Shown here one piece after another: positions 8,515-16,938 of a stretch of 64,000 nucleotides of DNA. The notes beneath the pieces are model-generated. The model saw nothing but the letters and a program-made list of their open reading frames with translations. It was not told where the DNA came from and made no database searches. Position numbers and translations under genes: made by a program. The stretch comes from Oxynema aestuarii AP17 (GTDB taxonomy: Bacteria > Cyanobacteriota > Cyanobacteriia > Cyanobacteriales > Laspinemataceae). The stretch spans positions 2,170,001 through 2,234,000 of the forward strand of contig NZ_CP051167.1 in the NCBI RefSeq assembly GCF_012295525.1, written 5' to 3'. Every line of letters starts with the position of its first letter. Position 1 is the first letter of the stretch.

Positions 8515-9714
8515 TTAAATGTTATCCTTACCGACTAAAAAGTTATTGCTATCCAAAAGATCTCGTAATTTTGGATAATAGGCGGGATTGACCCAAAGAA
8601 AATCTTTTTTCCGTTCGATCGCATCCGCCAACCACAAAAAATGCACTCTCGCTTGCACGGTTGTTTCACTTTCTCCTAAACTTAAGGCTAAATGAGATAA
8701 ACTCATGCCTCCGTGAAGTAATAAAGAATACAGCAAGTAGCGATCTTCCGGGAGTAAACTCGGTAAATCGGGAAGTTTGGGTATTTTAGGAATAATTTTT
8801 ATCGTTTTGAGCGATGATTCTGCGATCGCTTCCGATTTTTCTTCCTCGTCTTCCGACGGTTGCGGACAAACGAGCGATCGCCACCATACATCGCCAGCTA
8901 CACTGGGAATTCCTGAGGAAAGATGAGCCAAGTAGCTAAAATATTGCTGCCAAAATTTATCGATTTTTTCTTCGTCAAATTCTTCAGAAAATTCAAAGTT
9001 TAGGGAATTTAAAATCGGATCGAGCCAAGTTTTTAATTCTTCGGCATTTAAGCCGGGTAAAGAGAGGCGATCGCCTAAATATGCACTCAGTTTAGAAACA
9101 TAATCAAAATATTGCCAAGACCACCGATTGCACCCGATCAACCAAAATCGAGAAGAATCGGTAAAAATCATTTCCCGGAGTAATTCGATCGCTTCTAATC
9201 CTTCAATACACCGCAAAAAACACCATTCTAATTGCGGGACAATCACCAAGCTTTGCCGTTTCTCTAAAATATCGGTCGATCCCTCGTCGGAAAAACCGAT
9301 CTGAGTCTCGCCGATCGCCTGTTTTAACTGCACGCTTAAACTCGCATAATCGGAGGGTCTTCTTTCCCAATCCAGCGATCGCTCGTGGATCCACTGACGC
9401 TCGATTTGGGTGGCAAGAGTTTCGCAAAAAAGCAGGGGAAGGCGATCCGTGGGGCTGCCGAGAACCACTAGGCTATTCGGGGCTTCGGGATCGCTGCGCC
9501 AATTTTCAAAAGCTTTGCTAAATGAATCTTTTAACGCTTTTTGATGGGCGATCGCCGTCGGCAGTTCTTCACTTTTGCGCTGGAGTTGCCGGGTAATATC
9601 GACGGGTAAATTTTGCGTTGGCTTGCCCGATCCATTGCCTTCGGGATTCGTTAACCAGTCTTGCGATTTTGCCTGTGTATTGCGATACCAAAATTTAATG
9701 GTTTCCAGTACCAA
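8515..9714 (-). CDS. uncharacterised protein, possible P-loop-derived ATPase plus winged helix
   Basis: This 399-residue soluble protein is not assigned to a family. The start is a TTG at 9714, supported by a strong GGGAGGGAGAGG ribosome-binding site; no ATG occurs near the N-terminus. Residues about 80-90 (LVVLGSPTDRLP) look like the strand-loop of a P-loop but lack GKS/T. LVIVPQLEWCFLRC at about 150 could be a Walker-B-like strand, and WLIGCNRWSWQYFDY recalls AAA/STAND folds. The C-terminus (LPEDRYLLYSLLLHGGMSLSHLALSLGESETTVQARVHFLWLADAIER) looks like a winged helix. The layout suggests a degenerate ATPase acting in signalling or transcription. It precedes the mscS-like gene. Function is unknown. 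Confidence 0.7.
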   Translation of the reverse strand: MVLETIKFWYRNTQAKSQDWLTNPEGNGSGKPTQNLPVDITRQLQRKSEELPTAIAHQKALKDSFSKAFENWRSDPEAPNSLVVLGSPTDRLPLLFCETLATQIERQWIHERSLDWERRPSDYASLSVQLKQAIGETQIGFSDEGSTDILEKRQSLVIVPQLEWCFLRCIEGLEAIELLREMIFTDSSRFWLIGCNRWSWQYFDYVSKLSAYLGDRLSLPGLNAEELKTWLDPILNSLNFEFSEEFDEEKIDKFWQQYFSYLAHLSSGIPSVAGDVWWRSLVCPQPSEDEEEKSEAIAESSLKTIKIIPKIPKLPDLPSLLPEDRYLLYSLLLHGGMSLSHLALSLGESETTVQARVHFLWLADAIERKKDFLWVNPAYYPKLRDLLDSNNFLVGKDNI

Positions 9715-9805
9715 AACCCTCTCCCTCCCTGAAGCGATCGCCCCTGATTTAAAGTTTCAATTGATGTTAAAATAAATAATTAAATTCGATGTAACTTGAA
9801 AGATT

Positions 9806-10084
9806 TTAACCATGATGAACTTTAGGATATAACATCCCTTTAACAGGTTGACCGCCGCGAAGATGTCGCTCGATAATAGTCGGGACTTCATCGGGATGCA
9901 CTCGCCAATACCAAATCCCATCGGGTTCGACGAGAACCATCGGACCGTTACCACAATGTCCGGTACAACCGCATGTTTTAACGGTGACTCCTTCTACCGG
10001 ATCTCGTTGAAAAGCGGCAAGGACGCGATCGCTTCCGTACTGGCGACAACAGCGATTTTGGCAAACGAATACTTGTTTTTTCAT
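9806..10084 (-). CDS. thioredoxin-like [2Fe-2S] ferredoxin
   Basis: This is a 92-residue protein of the (2Fe-2S) ferredoxin domain type with a thioredoxin fold. Cysteines are at 8, 12, 13, 38, 40 and 44; the pattern CQNRCC ... CGCTGHCGNGP matches the cluster-binding arrangement, with two ligands in the first group and two in the CxxxC of the second. Such small ferredoxins act as soluble one-electron carriers in the cytoplasm. It stands alone between a heme protein gene and an unknown gene on the same strand. Four TTTTAGA heptamers lie directly upstream at about 10104-10132. Its partner is not evident; redox genes for sulfide oxidation begin 3 kb away, but a link is only a guess. Confidence 0.88.
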   Translation of the reverse strand: MKKQVFVCQNRCCRQYGSDRVLAAFQRDPVEGVTVKTCGCTGHCGNGPMVLVEPDGIWYWRVHPDEVPTIIERHLRGGQPVKGMLYPKVHHG

Positions 10085-10103
10085 CGGAGTAAGCTCATGG
10101 GGA

Positions 10104-10132
10104 ATTTTAGATTTTAGATTTTAGATTTTAGA
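10104..10132. repeat. heptanucleotide tandem repeat (TTTTAGA)4
   Basis: Four consecutive TTTTAGA units lie just upstream of the ferredoxin gene. A second, imperfect array of the same unit is at about 29608-29642. Short tandemly repeated heptamers are common between cyanobacterial genes. Confidence 0.85.
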
Positions 10133-10201
10133 TGGTTAAATTATAAAACTTATCCGGCGATCGAGCGGATACACCGGATGAAGTGTTAGGGGATTAAACC
10201 A

Positions 10202-10230
10202 CAAAAGGCAGCCATTCGGGCCGCCTTTTG
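10202..10230 (-). terminator. hairpin terminator after the DUF3365 gene
   Basis: CAAAAGGC (10202-10209) pairs with GCCTTTTG (10223-10230), with further GCC/GGC pairing inside. It lies about 36 bases past the stop of the minus-strand heme protein gene, and TGGTTT follows on that strand. Confidence 0.7.
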
Positions 10231-10265
10231 GATTAATTTAAGCTAAAATTAACGATCGCCGTTCC

Positions 10266-10901
10266 CTATTGAGGGGCGATCGCCGCGTCGATGGCTTCGC
10301 GCACGTCGGGAATAAAGACCGAGTACATCCCGCGTAAATCGCCAGGGTTGAAATTATAGGCTAAATCGTTGGGATAGTTGTCTTTGACAAATTGGGGGCG
10401 ATCGTTTTTAGCGCCGTGACAGGCTAAACAACTCGCTTCTACATTAATCCGGCGATAATAACGGGTTCCTTCGCGACCGTCGATCGTTTCGCGATCCCAG
10501 AAACCGACTAAATCGGAATCGAGGTCGAATTTATTGAGGGCGACTTCGGCTTTCATTCCGTCGGGTGCGTGAGCGGGATTGCGATATTTTTTGGCAATTT
10601 GTTTGACTTGCCAGTTGTTTTCTTTAGCTAATTCTTTCGCTCGCATCCCGACGGGTTTGCAAACTTCTTTCATCGTTTGCATCGTCGGTTCGGTGTTGGG
10701 GTCGATGGTCGCCGCCAACTCCGATCGCATCGAGTCGAGATATTCGATTTCGCGAACGGCTTTGGCTAACTCCTGGGGATTGGTTTGCGCGTTGGCGCTT
10801 TGAGGATGCCAACCGAGGAGAAAAAGAGCCAAACACAGACCGATAAATAGTTTGGAAAGTTTGGAAAAATTGGAAAGTTTGGAAAAATTAGAATGCCACA
10901 T
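10266..10901 (-). CDS. DUF3365 (Tll0287-like) c-type heme protein, exported
   Basis: This is a 211-residue protein when started at the ATG at 10901; the frame is open to 10973, but that part runs through a long hairpin. A signal peptide (LFIGLCLALFLLGWHPQSANA) precedes a mature domain of about 170 residues ending in the heme-binding motif CLACH and the conserved YPNDLAYNFNPGDLRGMYSVFIP. DUF3365 proteins have a PAS-like fold with one covalent heme; they are thought to be sensors or electron carriers outside the cytoplasmic membrane. The N-region contains a DNA-level repeat that reads FSKLSNFSKLSKLF. It lies downstream of an HlyD-like gene on the same strand, separated by a strong hairpin, so it probably has its own promoter. 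Confidence 0.88.
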   Translation of the reverse strand: MWHSNFSKLSNFSKLSKLFIGLCLALFLLGWHPQSANAQTNPQELAKAVREIEYLDSMRSELAATIDPNTEPTMQTMKEVCKPVGMRAKELAKENNWQVKQIAKKYRNPAHAPDGMKAEVALNKFDLDSDLVGFWDRETIDGREGTRYYRRINVEASCLACHGAKNDRPQFVKDNYPNDLAYNFNPGDLRGMYSVFIPDVREAIDAAIAPQ

Positions 10902-10946
10902 AATAAAGGTTTTTGAACTTTGCTTGAACTTTGCTACAAAATCACG

Positions 10947-10990
10947 GTCAATGGGGTAGCAATTTTTTAGCAAATTGCCACCCCATTGAC
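10947..10990. terminator. long hairpin between hlyD-like and DUF3365 genes
   Basis: GTCAATGGGGTAGCAATTT is followed, after a short loop, by its near-perfect complement (18 of 19 positions). The position just after the minus-strand HlyD stop fits a transcription terminator or RNA-stabilising hairpin. There is no T-run directly after it. Confidence 0.6.
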
Positions 10991-11001
10991 AGCGATCCTC
11001 A

Positions 11002-12582
11002 CTACGAGTTGGTGACGGTCACGGTCGTGCCATCTTTCAAGTCGGCGGAGGGTTGGAGGATGACGCGATCGCCGCGTTCCAAACCGGAAAACACTTCGAC
11101 CCGATCGCCCGTTTCGCTACCCGTGGCGATCGCCTGGAAGCGGGCGCGATCGTCAACCACTTTATACACCCCCGTAATCCCCATGCGTTCGACGATCGCC
11201 GTTTTGGGAACGCTTAAGGCGCTCCAGTACGCCCCTTGCTCGCCGACGGAAGGTTTCGCACTCAGGCGGATACGTCCGAACATTCCGGGAATCAAATCCG
11301 GCTCGTACTCCAGGGCAATTTTGACGGTAAAGTTGTGAGCGGTCGGGTCGGCGGAGGGGATAATCTGGGTGACTTGTCCGCTTACGACGCGATCGATCGC
11401 GTCGAACTCGACCTCGAAATCGTCTCCCTGGCGCACTTGTTTGACGAAGGATTCGGGGATGGCGGCGCTAAAGCGCAATTTTTCCGTACTTTCGAGGGTG
11501 ACTAACGGTTGTCCCGGCCCCGCCATGGCGCCGACTTCGGTATGTTTGCGGGTGACGACGCCATCGAAGGGCGCCTTGACCGTACCGTAATCTAAATTGG
11601 CGATCGTCTGTTCTTGGCTGGCTTGGGCTTGTTCGACTCCGGCGCGGGCTTGGGCGATGCTGGCTTCGGCTTGGTCTACGGCCCCTTGAGCTTGTTCGAT
11701 CGCCGCGTCCGCTTGGCTCACTTGAGACCGAGCCCGTTCGACTCCCGCCTCAGCTTGGGCGATCGCCGCTTCCGCTTGTTCGATTCCCGCTTCGGTTTGG
11801 GCGACCGCGCGGTCGGCTTGGTCGATTCCCGCTTCAATTTGCCCGATGCGCGCTTCGATGACGCTGACGCGGGTATTGGCAGTGTCGAGTTGGGACTCGC
11901 TGATCGCGCCTTGGGAATATAACAAGCTCATGCGCTGTTGATGTAATTTGGCGTCGGCGAGTTCGGCTTCGGCTTCGCTCAGTTGCGCTTCGGCTTCGCG
12001 TTTGGCGGCGATCGCCCGTTCTCGTTCGGCTTGCGCTTGCCGCTTTTGCGCTTGCGCCTGGTTGCGATTGGCGATCGCTTGATTGAATTGGGCTTCGGCT
12101 TGCGATCGCGCGGCGACGGCTTGATTTTTTCCGGCGATCGCCTGGATTTGCGCCGATCGCGCCACGGTCACGGAGGCTTGAGCTTGGGCGATCGCGGCGG
12201 TGGCCCGATTGCTTTCAGCTTGGATATCTTTGGCGTCGATCTCGACCAAAATATCTCCCTGGCTCACGCGATCGCCTTCTTCTACGGATAAGCGTTGAAT
12301 CTGCCCCATCACCCGACTGGTCACGGTTACGGTGTCGATCGCTTCCGTGCTGCCGATGGCGCTGCGATCGGCTTGGGTCGTTTGTTCGATCGCCGGGGCG
12401 ACCCGGACGGCGATCGCTTCCGGGGTCGTCGCCACGGCGGCTGATTCGACGGGTTCCCGTTGGACTGTATTCGCCAACCACCAGCCTGCTGCCGAGGAAC
12501 TGGCGACAATCACGACAAGTCCGCCGAGGAGTAACGGTAAAGATTTGGGGGGGTGCCAGTGGCGATCGTCTAAACTCTGCAT
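11002..12582 (-). CDS. HlyD/RND-type periplasmic adaptor with very long coiled coil
   Basis: This 526-residue efflux adaptor has an N-terminal membrane anchor at about 16-38. The split biotinyl-lipoyl domain (VTVTSRVMGQIQRLSVEEGDRVSQGDILVEID ... TVKAPFDGVVTRKHTEVGAMAGPGQPL) is interrupted by an unusually long alpha-helical hairpin of about 200 residues. That hairpin is made of repeated heptad-like units rich in Ala, Gln and Glu (AxAQAEAxxxQA). A beta-barrel and membrane-proximal domain follow. Adaptors of this type link an inner-membrane pump to a TolC-like outer-membrane channel; neither partner is in the window. A strong AGGAGG precedes the ATG at 12582. It lies 260 bp downstream of an ArsR regulator on the same strand, so co-regulation with the sulfide genes is possible. 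Confidence 0.92.
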   Translation of the reverse strand: MQSLDDRHWHPPKSLPLLLGGLVVIVASSSAAGWWLANTVQREPVESAAVATTPEAIAVRVAPAIEQTTQADRSAIGSTEAIDTVTVTSRVMGQIQRLSVEEGDRVSQGDILVEIDAKDIQAESNRATAAIAQAQASVTVARSAQIQAIAGKNQAVAARSQAEAQFNQAIANRNQAQAQKRQAQAERERAIAAKREAEAQLSEAEAELADAKLHQQRMSLLYSQGAISESQLDTANTRVSVIEARIGQIEAGIDQADRAVAQTEAGIEQAEAAIAQAEAGVERARSQVSQADAAIEQAQGAVDQAEASIAQARAGVEQAQASQEQTIANLDYGTVKAPFDGVVTRKHTEVGAMAGPGQPLVTLESTEKLRFSAAIPESFVKQVRQGDDFEVEFDAIDRVVSGQVTQIIPSADPTAHNFTVKIALEYEPDLIPGMFGRIRLSAKPSVGEQGAYWSALSVPKTAIVERMGITGVYKVVDDRARFQAIATGSETGDRVEVFSGLERGDRVILQPSADLKDGTTVTVTNS

Positions 12583-12842
12583 GGGGTCCTCCTGGTGACG
12601 GTTGCTTGCTCGATGAGGGGCGAAAGTGAGAAAAATTGGTCGATGGGCTTCGATCTCGGACGGCGGCGGGGGAATCTCGGGGAGAGGGGGCGATCGCCCG
12701 CGATTGTTCTCTTCTTGGTTGACGGAATCGGTTCGATTTTTTTAACAAAAATCTGTAAAAATTTACGAAATTGTAACCGATTCTTTCGAGGCAATTTTCT
12801 AGAAAAGGAAGGGGCGATCGCCTAGATAAAATCCAGAATTAA

Positions 12843-13190
12843 TTAAGAATGTGCCAGGATTTTTCGATCTTGTAAAAGATGACGGGCGCTGACACACAAA
12901 CCGAGTAAATCTGGGTCGATCACCCGATAGTAACGACAAACACCGACGCGCTTGCACGCTACAATTTTAGCATCTTTTAAGAGGCGTAAATGTTTGGAAA
13001 CGTTGGCTTGGTTCAAGCCCGTGCGATCGCAGATTTCTTGAACGTTCCGTTCTCCCCCACAGATCGAGGATAAAATTTGCAAGCGCGCGGGTTCTCCCAA
13101 AATTTTGAATCGGTTAGCCAGAGATTCGAGTTCGTCTGGACTGAGGTTCATTTCCATAGAGAAATTCCTGAAATTGACTGCTGAATTCAA
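12843..13190 (-). CDS. ArsR-family transcriptional regulator, possible persulfide sensor
   Basis: This 115-residue winged-helix repressor is typical of ArsR: RFKILGEPARLQIL, then the recognition helix TGLNQANVSKHLRLL and the wing VGVCRYYRV. The start may be ATG 13190 or a later one (13157 or 13151). The classical ELCVCDL metal site is absent. Cysteines are at 44, 54, 79, 85 and 99. C44 lies in the helix before the ERNV turn and C99 in the last long helix, the places used by the persulfide-sensing SqrR/BigR subfamily. The gene lies 129 bp downstream of sulfide:quinone oxidoreductase on the same strand, which supports control of that operon by reactive sulfur species. The sensing chemistry is inferred from position only. 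Confidence 0.9.
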   Translation of the reverse strand: MNSAVNFRNFSMEMNLSPDELESLANRFKILGEPARLQILSSICGGERNVQEICDRTGLNQANVSKHLRLLKDAKIVACKRVGVCRYYRVIDPDLLGLCVSARHLLQDRKILAHS

Positions 13191-13319
13191 TGCGTTTGAA
13201 TCGGATCGCTGGGCGAGTCAAGTTCGCGCGATCGCAACGGACGAGATGACCTCTGATGGGGAGACCAAACGGATAATTTATAGATTCATTCTCTGACGAC
13301 CTCCGTTTCCGAGTTAAAC

Positions 13320-14657
13320 TTACGTTTCTACTTTCGATCCCCCGACTCCGGCGAGCGATCGCCCCTGTTCGACTGCGATCTCCTCGTCGGGATCGAGGGG
13401 TTCGACGAGGGACAGGCCCAAGGTTCGCAGTCCCAAGCGCTCGAACCACGGCACTGCCATTCCCCAGCGCATTTTGGCGAGGAAAAACGTCTCGAACGCG
13501 AGTTTGCTCCAGCTCACCCAGCGCCCCTGTTTGACCACGGCCCGACGGCGTTTTCCGGTTTTGCGATCGGGCAGAACCGGATCGGCAATGAAAATTAAGC
13601 CCGTATCGCCAAAGTCGGCCATGCAAATCGCTTCTAAGGTCGGTTTGACGGGTTTGCCGCCCATGACACCGAGTTCGAGGGCGATATTGTGAGCCGCCGC
13701 CATTCCCATCGCTTCGGTCATTTGTCCGGTTTTGGGAACGCCCAAGGGCAGGGGGGTGACTTCCGGCGGGGCGATCGCCACTGCAATCCCGGCGGCATAG
13801 ACCGAGGGAAAATCCCGGTGGCGCCCGGTGGGTAACACGGGAATAAAGCCGTTTTCATCGCCGAGTCCGGGGGTCGATCGCACGAAGCGAGGGCCGCGAA
13901 ATGGGGGCAAGAGCATTGAATAGGCAAAGGGAACCGACTCGCCGTTACTCAAGCAGACGCGATCGCGCTCGATCGAAGTAATTGCGGTATTCTCCATCAA
14001 CGTCACCTCGCGTTTTTTCATCAAGGCGGTGACCATTTCTGAGGAGTTCGCCATCCCCCCAATCCCGAGATGTCCCGCATAGGGTTCCGGGGTGATGAAG
14101 GTAATCGGAACGCGATCGCGCAAGCCGTACTTCCTCAAGATAAAATCGGCTAATAACGCAAATTCATACGCCGGACCCATGCAACTGGCTCCCGGTACGG
14201 CGCCGACCACTAACGGTCCGGGATTTTTTAAAAACGCTTTCCAAGCGTCGCGAGCGATTAAGGCGTGTTGCGGGTTGCACACGGACTGTGTATAACCGCC
14301 GTGCGGTCCCAAGCCACTGACGGCATCGACGGCTAATTCGGCTCCGGTGGCTACGATCAGATAGTCGTAAGCGATCGCGCGATCGCTGACGTGCAGTTGT
14401 TGCCCTTCGAGATCGATCGCCTCGACGCGGTCGTGAATCCATTCGATCCCCTGACGTCCCAAGGCGGTTGCCAGGTCTACTTGCACCCGTTCTAGGGGCA
14501 TTAAATCCATTCCCACCCACGGTAAGGAGGGAATAAAGGTGAATTGCGCGCGATCGGAAATTAACGTGACTCGATGCTTTTTCCCGAGGAGATGTCGCAA
14601 CTCATAGGCTGTCGGCAATCCCCCAATTCCGCCCCCGATGACCACGATTTGTGCCAT
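13320..14657 (-). CDS. sqr: sulfide:quinone oxidoreductase
   Basis: This 445-residue FAD enzyme oxidises sulfide to sulfane sulfur and passes electrons to the quinone pool at the membrane. The N-terminal dinucleotide site is VVIGGGIGGLPTAYEL. The three catalytic cysteines expected in SQR are present at C127 (SVCNP), C159 (GASCMGP) and C345 (EAICMADFG), close to the numbering of the Rhodobacter enzyme. A C-terminal amphipathic region (about 375-415) should mediate membrane attachment. The three cysteines separate it from NDH-2 dehydrogenases. The gene is divergent from a Rieske gene and followed by an ArsR regulator. In cyanobacteria SQR supports sulfide detoxification or sulfide-driven anoxygenic photosynthesis; the sequence alone cannot say which. 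Confidence 0.93.
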   Translation of the reverse strand: MAQIVVIGGGIGGLPTAYELRHLLGKKHRVTLISDRAQFTFIPSLPWVGMDLMPLERVQVDLATALGRQGIEWIHDRVEAIDLEGQQLHVSDRAIAYDYLIVATGAELAVDAVSGLGPHGGYTQSVCNPQHALIARDAWKAFLKNPGPLVVGAVPGASCMGPAYEFALLADFILRKYGLRDRVPITFITPEPYAGHLGIGGMANSSEMVTALMKKREVTLMENTAITSIERDRVCLSNGESVPFAYSMLLPPFRGPRFVRSTPGLGDENGFIPVLPTGRHRDFPSVYAAGIAVAIAPPEVTPLPLGVPKTGQMTEAMGMAAAHNIALELGVMGGKPVKPTLEAICMADFGDTGLIFIADPVLPDRKTGKRRRAVVKQGRWVSWSKLAFETFFLAKMRWGMAVPWFERLGLRTLGLSLVEPLDPDEEIAVEQGRSLAGVGGSKVET

Positions 14658-15028
14658 TTGTTTTTTTATCCTCCATCCGGTAGACCCGATGCCGATTGCG
14701 GCGATCCCGAAGACCGACCTGACGGGCGATCGAATCTTAACGACTATTTATAACTAGATACTTATTTAATCATACTACGGGGGGATTGACAAGACCCGAT
14801 CGCGATTCCACTGCCAAGCCGTGGGGCAACCGAGACACGAAAGCCGCCACCACGAGCGTCGCCATCCCTGGGGGGCGATCGAGGTTTTTTATTTTTTTAA
14901 AGGGTTAAACCCCTTCAAGGACAAGGCTTTGCCCGCATTTACTGCAAAAATTTTTCAAGATCGATCCCATTTTTACTTGACTAATTAACTAAATCACTAT
15001 TAAGCTATATAGCAAGATGTAAAAATTT
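14658..15028. promoter_or_regulatory. divergent promoter region between sqr and the Rieske gene
   Basis: This is 371 bp with no gene. Near sqr is an AT-rich stretch (about 14740-14775: TATTTATAACTAGATACTTA and ATTTAATCATACTA) that could hold its promoter and an ArsR-type operator. Near the Rieske gene is a palindrome GCTATATAGC at 15004-15013. The middle is GC-rich without recognisable elements. Operator assignments are inference. Confidence 0.4.
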
Positions 15029-15589
15029 ATGACAAATCTGGAGGATGCGATCGTGCAAGATAGTTTCAGTTATTCCAACCCTTCAATGTCCCGGCGCAAA
15101 CTGCTCAACTTTCTGACCGGAGCCGCCGTCGCCGCCAGTGCGGGGGGCGCCCTGTATCCGGCAGCGAAATACTTCGTCCCGCCGAAAGAAAGCGACAGCA
15201 GCGACGGCGCCATTCTCGCCAAAGATAAACTCGGTCACGTGATTCCCGCGAGCCAGATTTTAAGCGAACCCGTCGGTACCCGCGCCTTAATCGCCGGACT
15301 CGCCGGAGAACCGACCTATTTAACCGTGAAAGCGAACGGTACCCTCGACGATCGCGGCATCGTCAACAACTGCACTCACCTCGGCTGTACCTTCCCGTGG
15401 AACGGGAGAGACGAACAATTCCAATGTCCCTGTCACGGATCGCGCTACAGTCCCGACGGTTCCGTAGTACGCGGTCCCGCAGACCGTCCCTTAAAGTTGG
15501 TTCGCGTCCGCGTAGAGGATAATCGAATCTGGATTGCTCCCTGGACTGATATCGATCCGAGAACGGGCGCCAAACCTTGGTGGGTGTAA
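15029..15589 (+). CDS. petC: Rieske iron-sulfur protein of cytochrome b6f type
   Basis: This is a 186-residue PetC-like protein. After a 20-residue leader, SRRKLLNFLTGAAVAASAGGALYPAAKYFVPP forms the single membrane helix with an RR motif that suggests Tat-dependent insertion. The soluble domain carries CTHLGC (C115, H117, C120) and CPCHGS (C133, C135, H136): C115, H117, C133 and H136 bind the cluster and C120-C135 form the disulfide. PetC transfers electrons from plastoquinol to cytochrome f. Cyanobacteria often have several petC genes, and the main one normally lies with petA. This copy lies divergently from sqr and next to a rhodanese gene, so it is probably an alternative isoform for sulfide-exposed or low-potential conditions (inference). 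Confidence 0.93.
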   Translation: MTNLEDAIVQDSFSYSNPSMSRRKLLNFLTGAAVAASAGGALYPAAKYFVPPKESDSSDGAILAKDKLGHVIPASQILSEPVGTRALIAGLAGEPTYLTVKANGTLDDRGIVNNCTHLGCTFPWNGRDEQFQCPCHGSRYSPDGSVVRGPADRPLKLVRVRVEDNRIWIAPWTDIDPRTGAKPWWV

Positions 15590-15638
15590 CCCTTGCCAGC
15601 CCAGCCCTCGACGACATTAATTTAAGTGAGATCGAAAC

Positions 15639-16025
15639 ATGACTTTTACTACTTCTAAAGCTCGACAAGCATTTACCGATATCGACCCGCGCGAATTCGT
15701 TACCCTCAACGATCCGCCCTTGTTAATCGACGTGCGATCGCAACTGGAATATCAAACCGGACACGTTCCCGGCGCCGTCAATCTCAGCTTACCTCGCTTG
15801 TTGCTCGGTTCGATTCCGATGCTGCGATCGCTCGTGTGGCCCGAATGGTTTCGCGACATCGAAAAAGATCGAACCGTCGCCGTCATTTGTTTGAGTGCCC
15901 ATCGCAGTCCCATTGCTGCCGATTACTTGGCGAAACAAGGCTTCGATCGCGTTTGGAACCTGATCGGCGGTATGTTGGAGTGGAAGCGCTTGGGACTGGA
16001 AACCCGAAGCGGCAAACAACCTTAA
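15639..16025 (+). CDS. single-domain rhodanese
   Basis: This 128-residue cytoplasmic sulfurtransferase domain has the fold-start motif PPLLIDVRSQLEYQTGHVPGAVNL and the active-site loop CLSAHRS with catalytic Cys84. Rhodaneses move sulfane sulfur from thiosulfate or persulfide to acceptors such as glutathione or cyanide. It starts 49 bp after the Rieske gene on the same strand and is probably in the same transcript. Placed opposite sqr, it could take up the persulfide made by SQR. A separate rhodanese gene lies at 52797-53135 and is not closely similar. Confidence 0.92.
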   Translation: MTFTTSKARQAFTDIDPREFVTLNDPPLLIDVRSQLEYQTGHVPGAVNLSLPRLLLGSIPMLRSLVWPEWFRDIEKDRTVAVICLSAHRSPIAADYLAKQGFDRVWNLIGGMLEWKRLGLETRSGKQP

Positions 16026-16204
16026 TTTAGGTTAATTTAATCCGTTAATTTAAGTCATGAAATCGATCGCGATCGCGAGTTTGACAGTCATCCTCGAACC
16101 CTTGAAACTTGTTCAAATTCTCGATGCAATTGCACCACCGAACTCGTGCCTGTTAAATTCCGCGATCGCCTCCTAACTTTACTCATTTTACTGGAGGATC
16201 TGCC

Positions 16205-16894
16205 ATGATCTCCCGTTTAAACGCTCCAGGCAATTGGTACAAACAATTGTTTGCTTGGGGAATGTCAAAAGTCAACCGTGCCGATGAAAGCGCGATCGCC
16301 GTGCGCGAATGCGATCGCTACCGATCGATCGGCGAACTCAAACGCGATTTACTCGGCGATTTGTCCGGTACTGTCGTTGAAATTGGTCCCGGTGCGGGAA
16401 ACAATCTCGGTTATTATAGTTCCGAAATAGATTGGGTGGGAATCGAACCCAATCCCTTCATGCATCCGTATCTCGAACAACAAGCTGGACGAGTCGGTCT
16501 GAAACAGGCTCGGGTTCACTTAGGAACGGCGGAAAAACTCCCCTTTGAAGACGGACAAATCGATGCCGTCGTCGGCACTTATGTTTTATGTTCTGTCGAG
16601 AACTTGTCCCGAAGTTTACAAGAAATTTTGCGAGTTCTCAAGCCCGGAGGACAATTTATTTTTGTCGAACATATCGCCGGACAATGCGGGACATTAACGC
16701 GAACCGTGCAGAACGCGATCGAACCTGCTTGGAAAAAAGCATTTGACGGTTGCAATCCCAATCGGGAAACGGGAAACGCCCTCAAACAAGCTGGCTTTGA
16801 AGCCGTTGAAATGTTTGATTTTTCTCTATCGATTCCGATTGTCAGCCCCCATTTAGCCGGAATTGCGCGCAAACATGGCGATCGCCTGTTTTGA
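16205..16894 (+). CDS. class I SAM-dependent methyltransferase
   Basis: This 229-residue methyltransferase of the UbiE/Methyltransf_11 type has motif I VVEIGPGAGNNLGYY at about 57-71, an acidic residue after the second strand (WVGIEPNPFM), and motifs LPFEDGQIDAVVGTYVLCSV and LRVLKPGGQFIFVEHI. A GGAGG ribosome-binding site precedes the ATG at 16205. The substrate cannot be read from the sequence; thiol methyltransferases such as those that detoxify sulfide belong to this broad class, and the position in the sulfide cluster makes that thinkable but not shown. It follows the rhodanese gene by 179 bp and precedes the flavoprotein by 44 bp. Confidence 0.9.
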   Translation: MISRLNAPGNWYKQLFAWGMSKVNRADESAIAVRECDRYRSIGELKRDLLGDLSGTVVEIGPGAGNNLGYYSSEIDWVGIEPNPFMHPYLEQQAGRVGLKQARVHLGTAEKLPFEDGQIDAVVGTYVLCSVENLSRSLQEILRVLKPGGQFIFVEHIAGQCGTLTRTVQNAIEPAWKKAFDGCNPNRETGNALKQAGFEAVEMFDFSLSIPIVSPHLAGIARKHGDRLF

Positions 16895-16938
16895 AGCACT
16901 GATAAAATTCTGTTGTTTTTTTTATTTCACTTAATCCT

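Noticed and set aside
10104-10132. Heptamer array considered as a CRISPR-like repeat
   Set aside because: Units are 7 bp and contiguous with no spacers; this is a simple tandem repeat.
11614-12291. Two plus-strand frames rich in Gly, Leu, Asp and Arg opposite the HlyD adaptor
   Set aside because: Their regular pattern is the complement of the repetitive coiled-coil codons.
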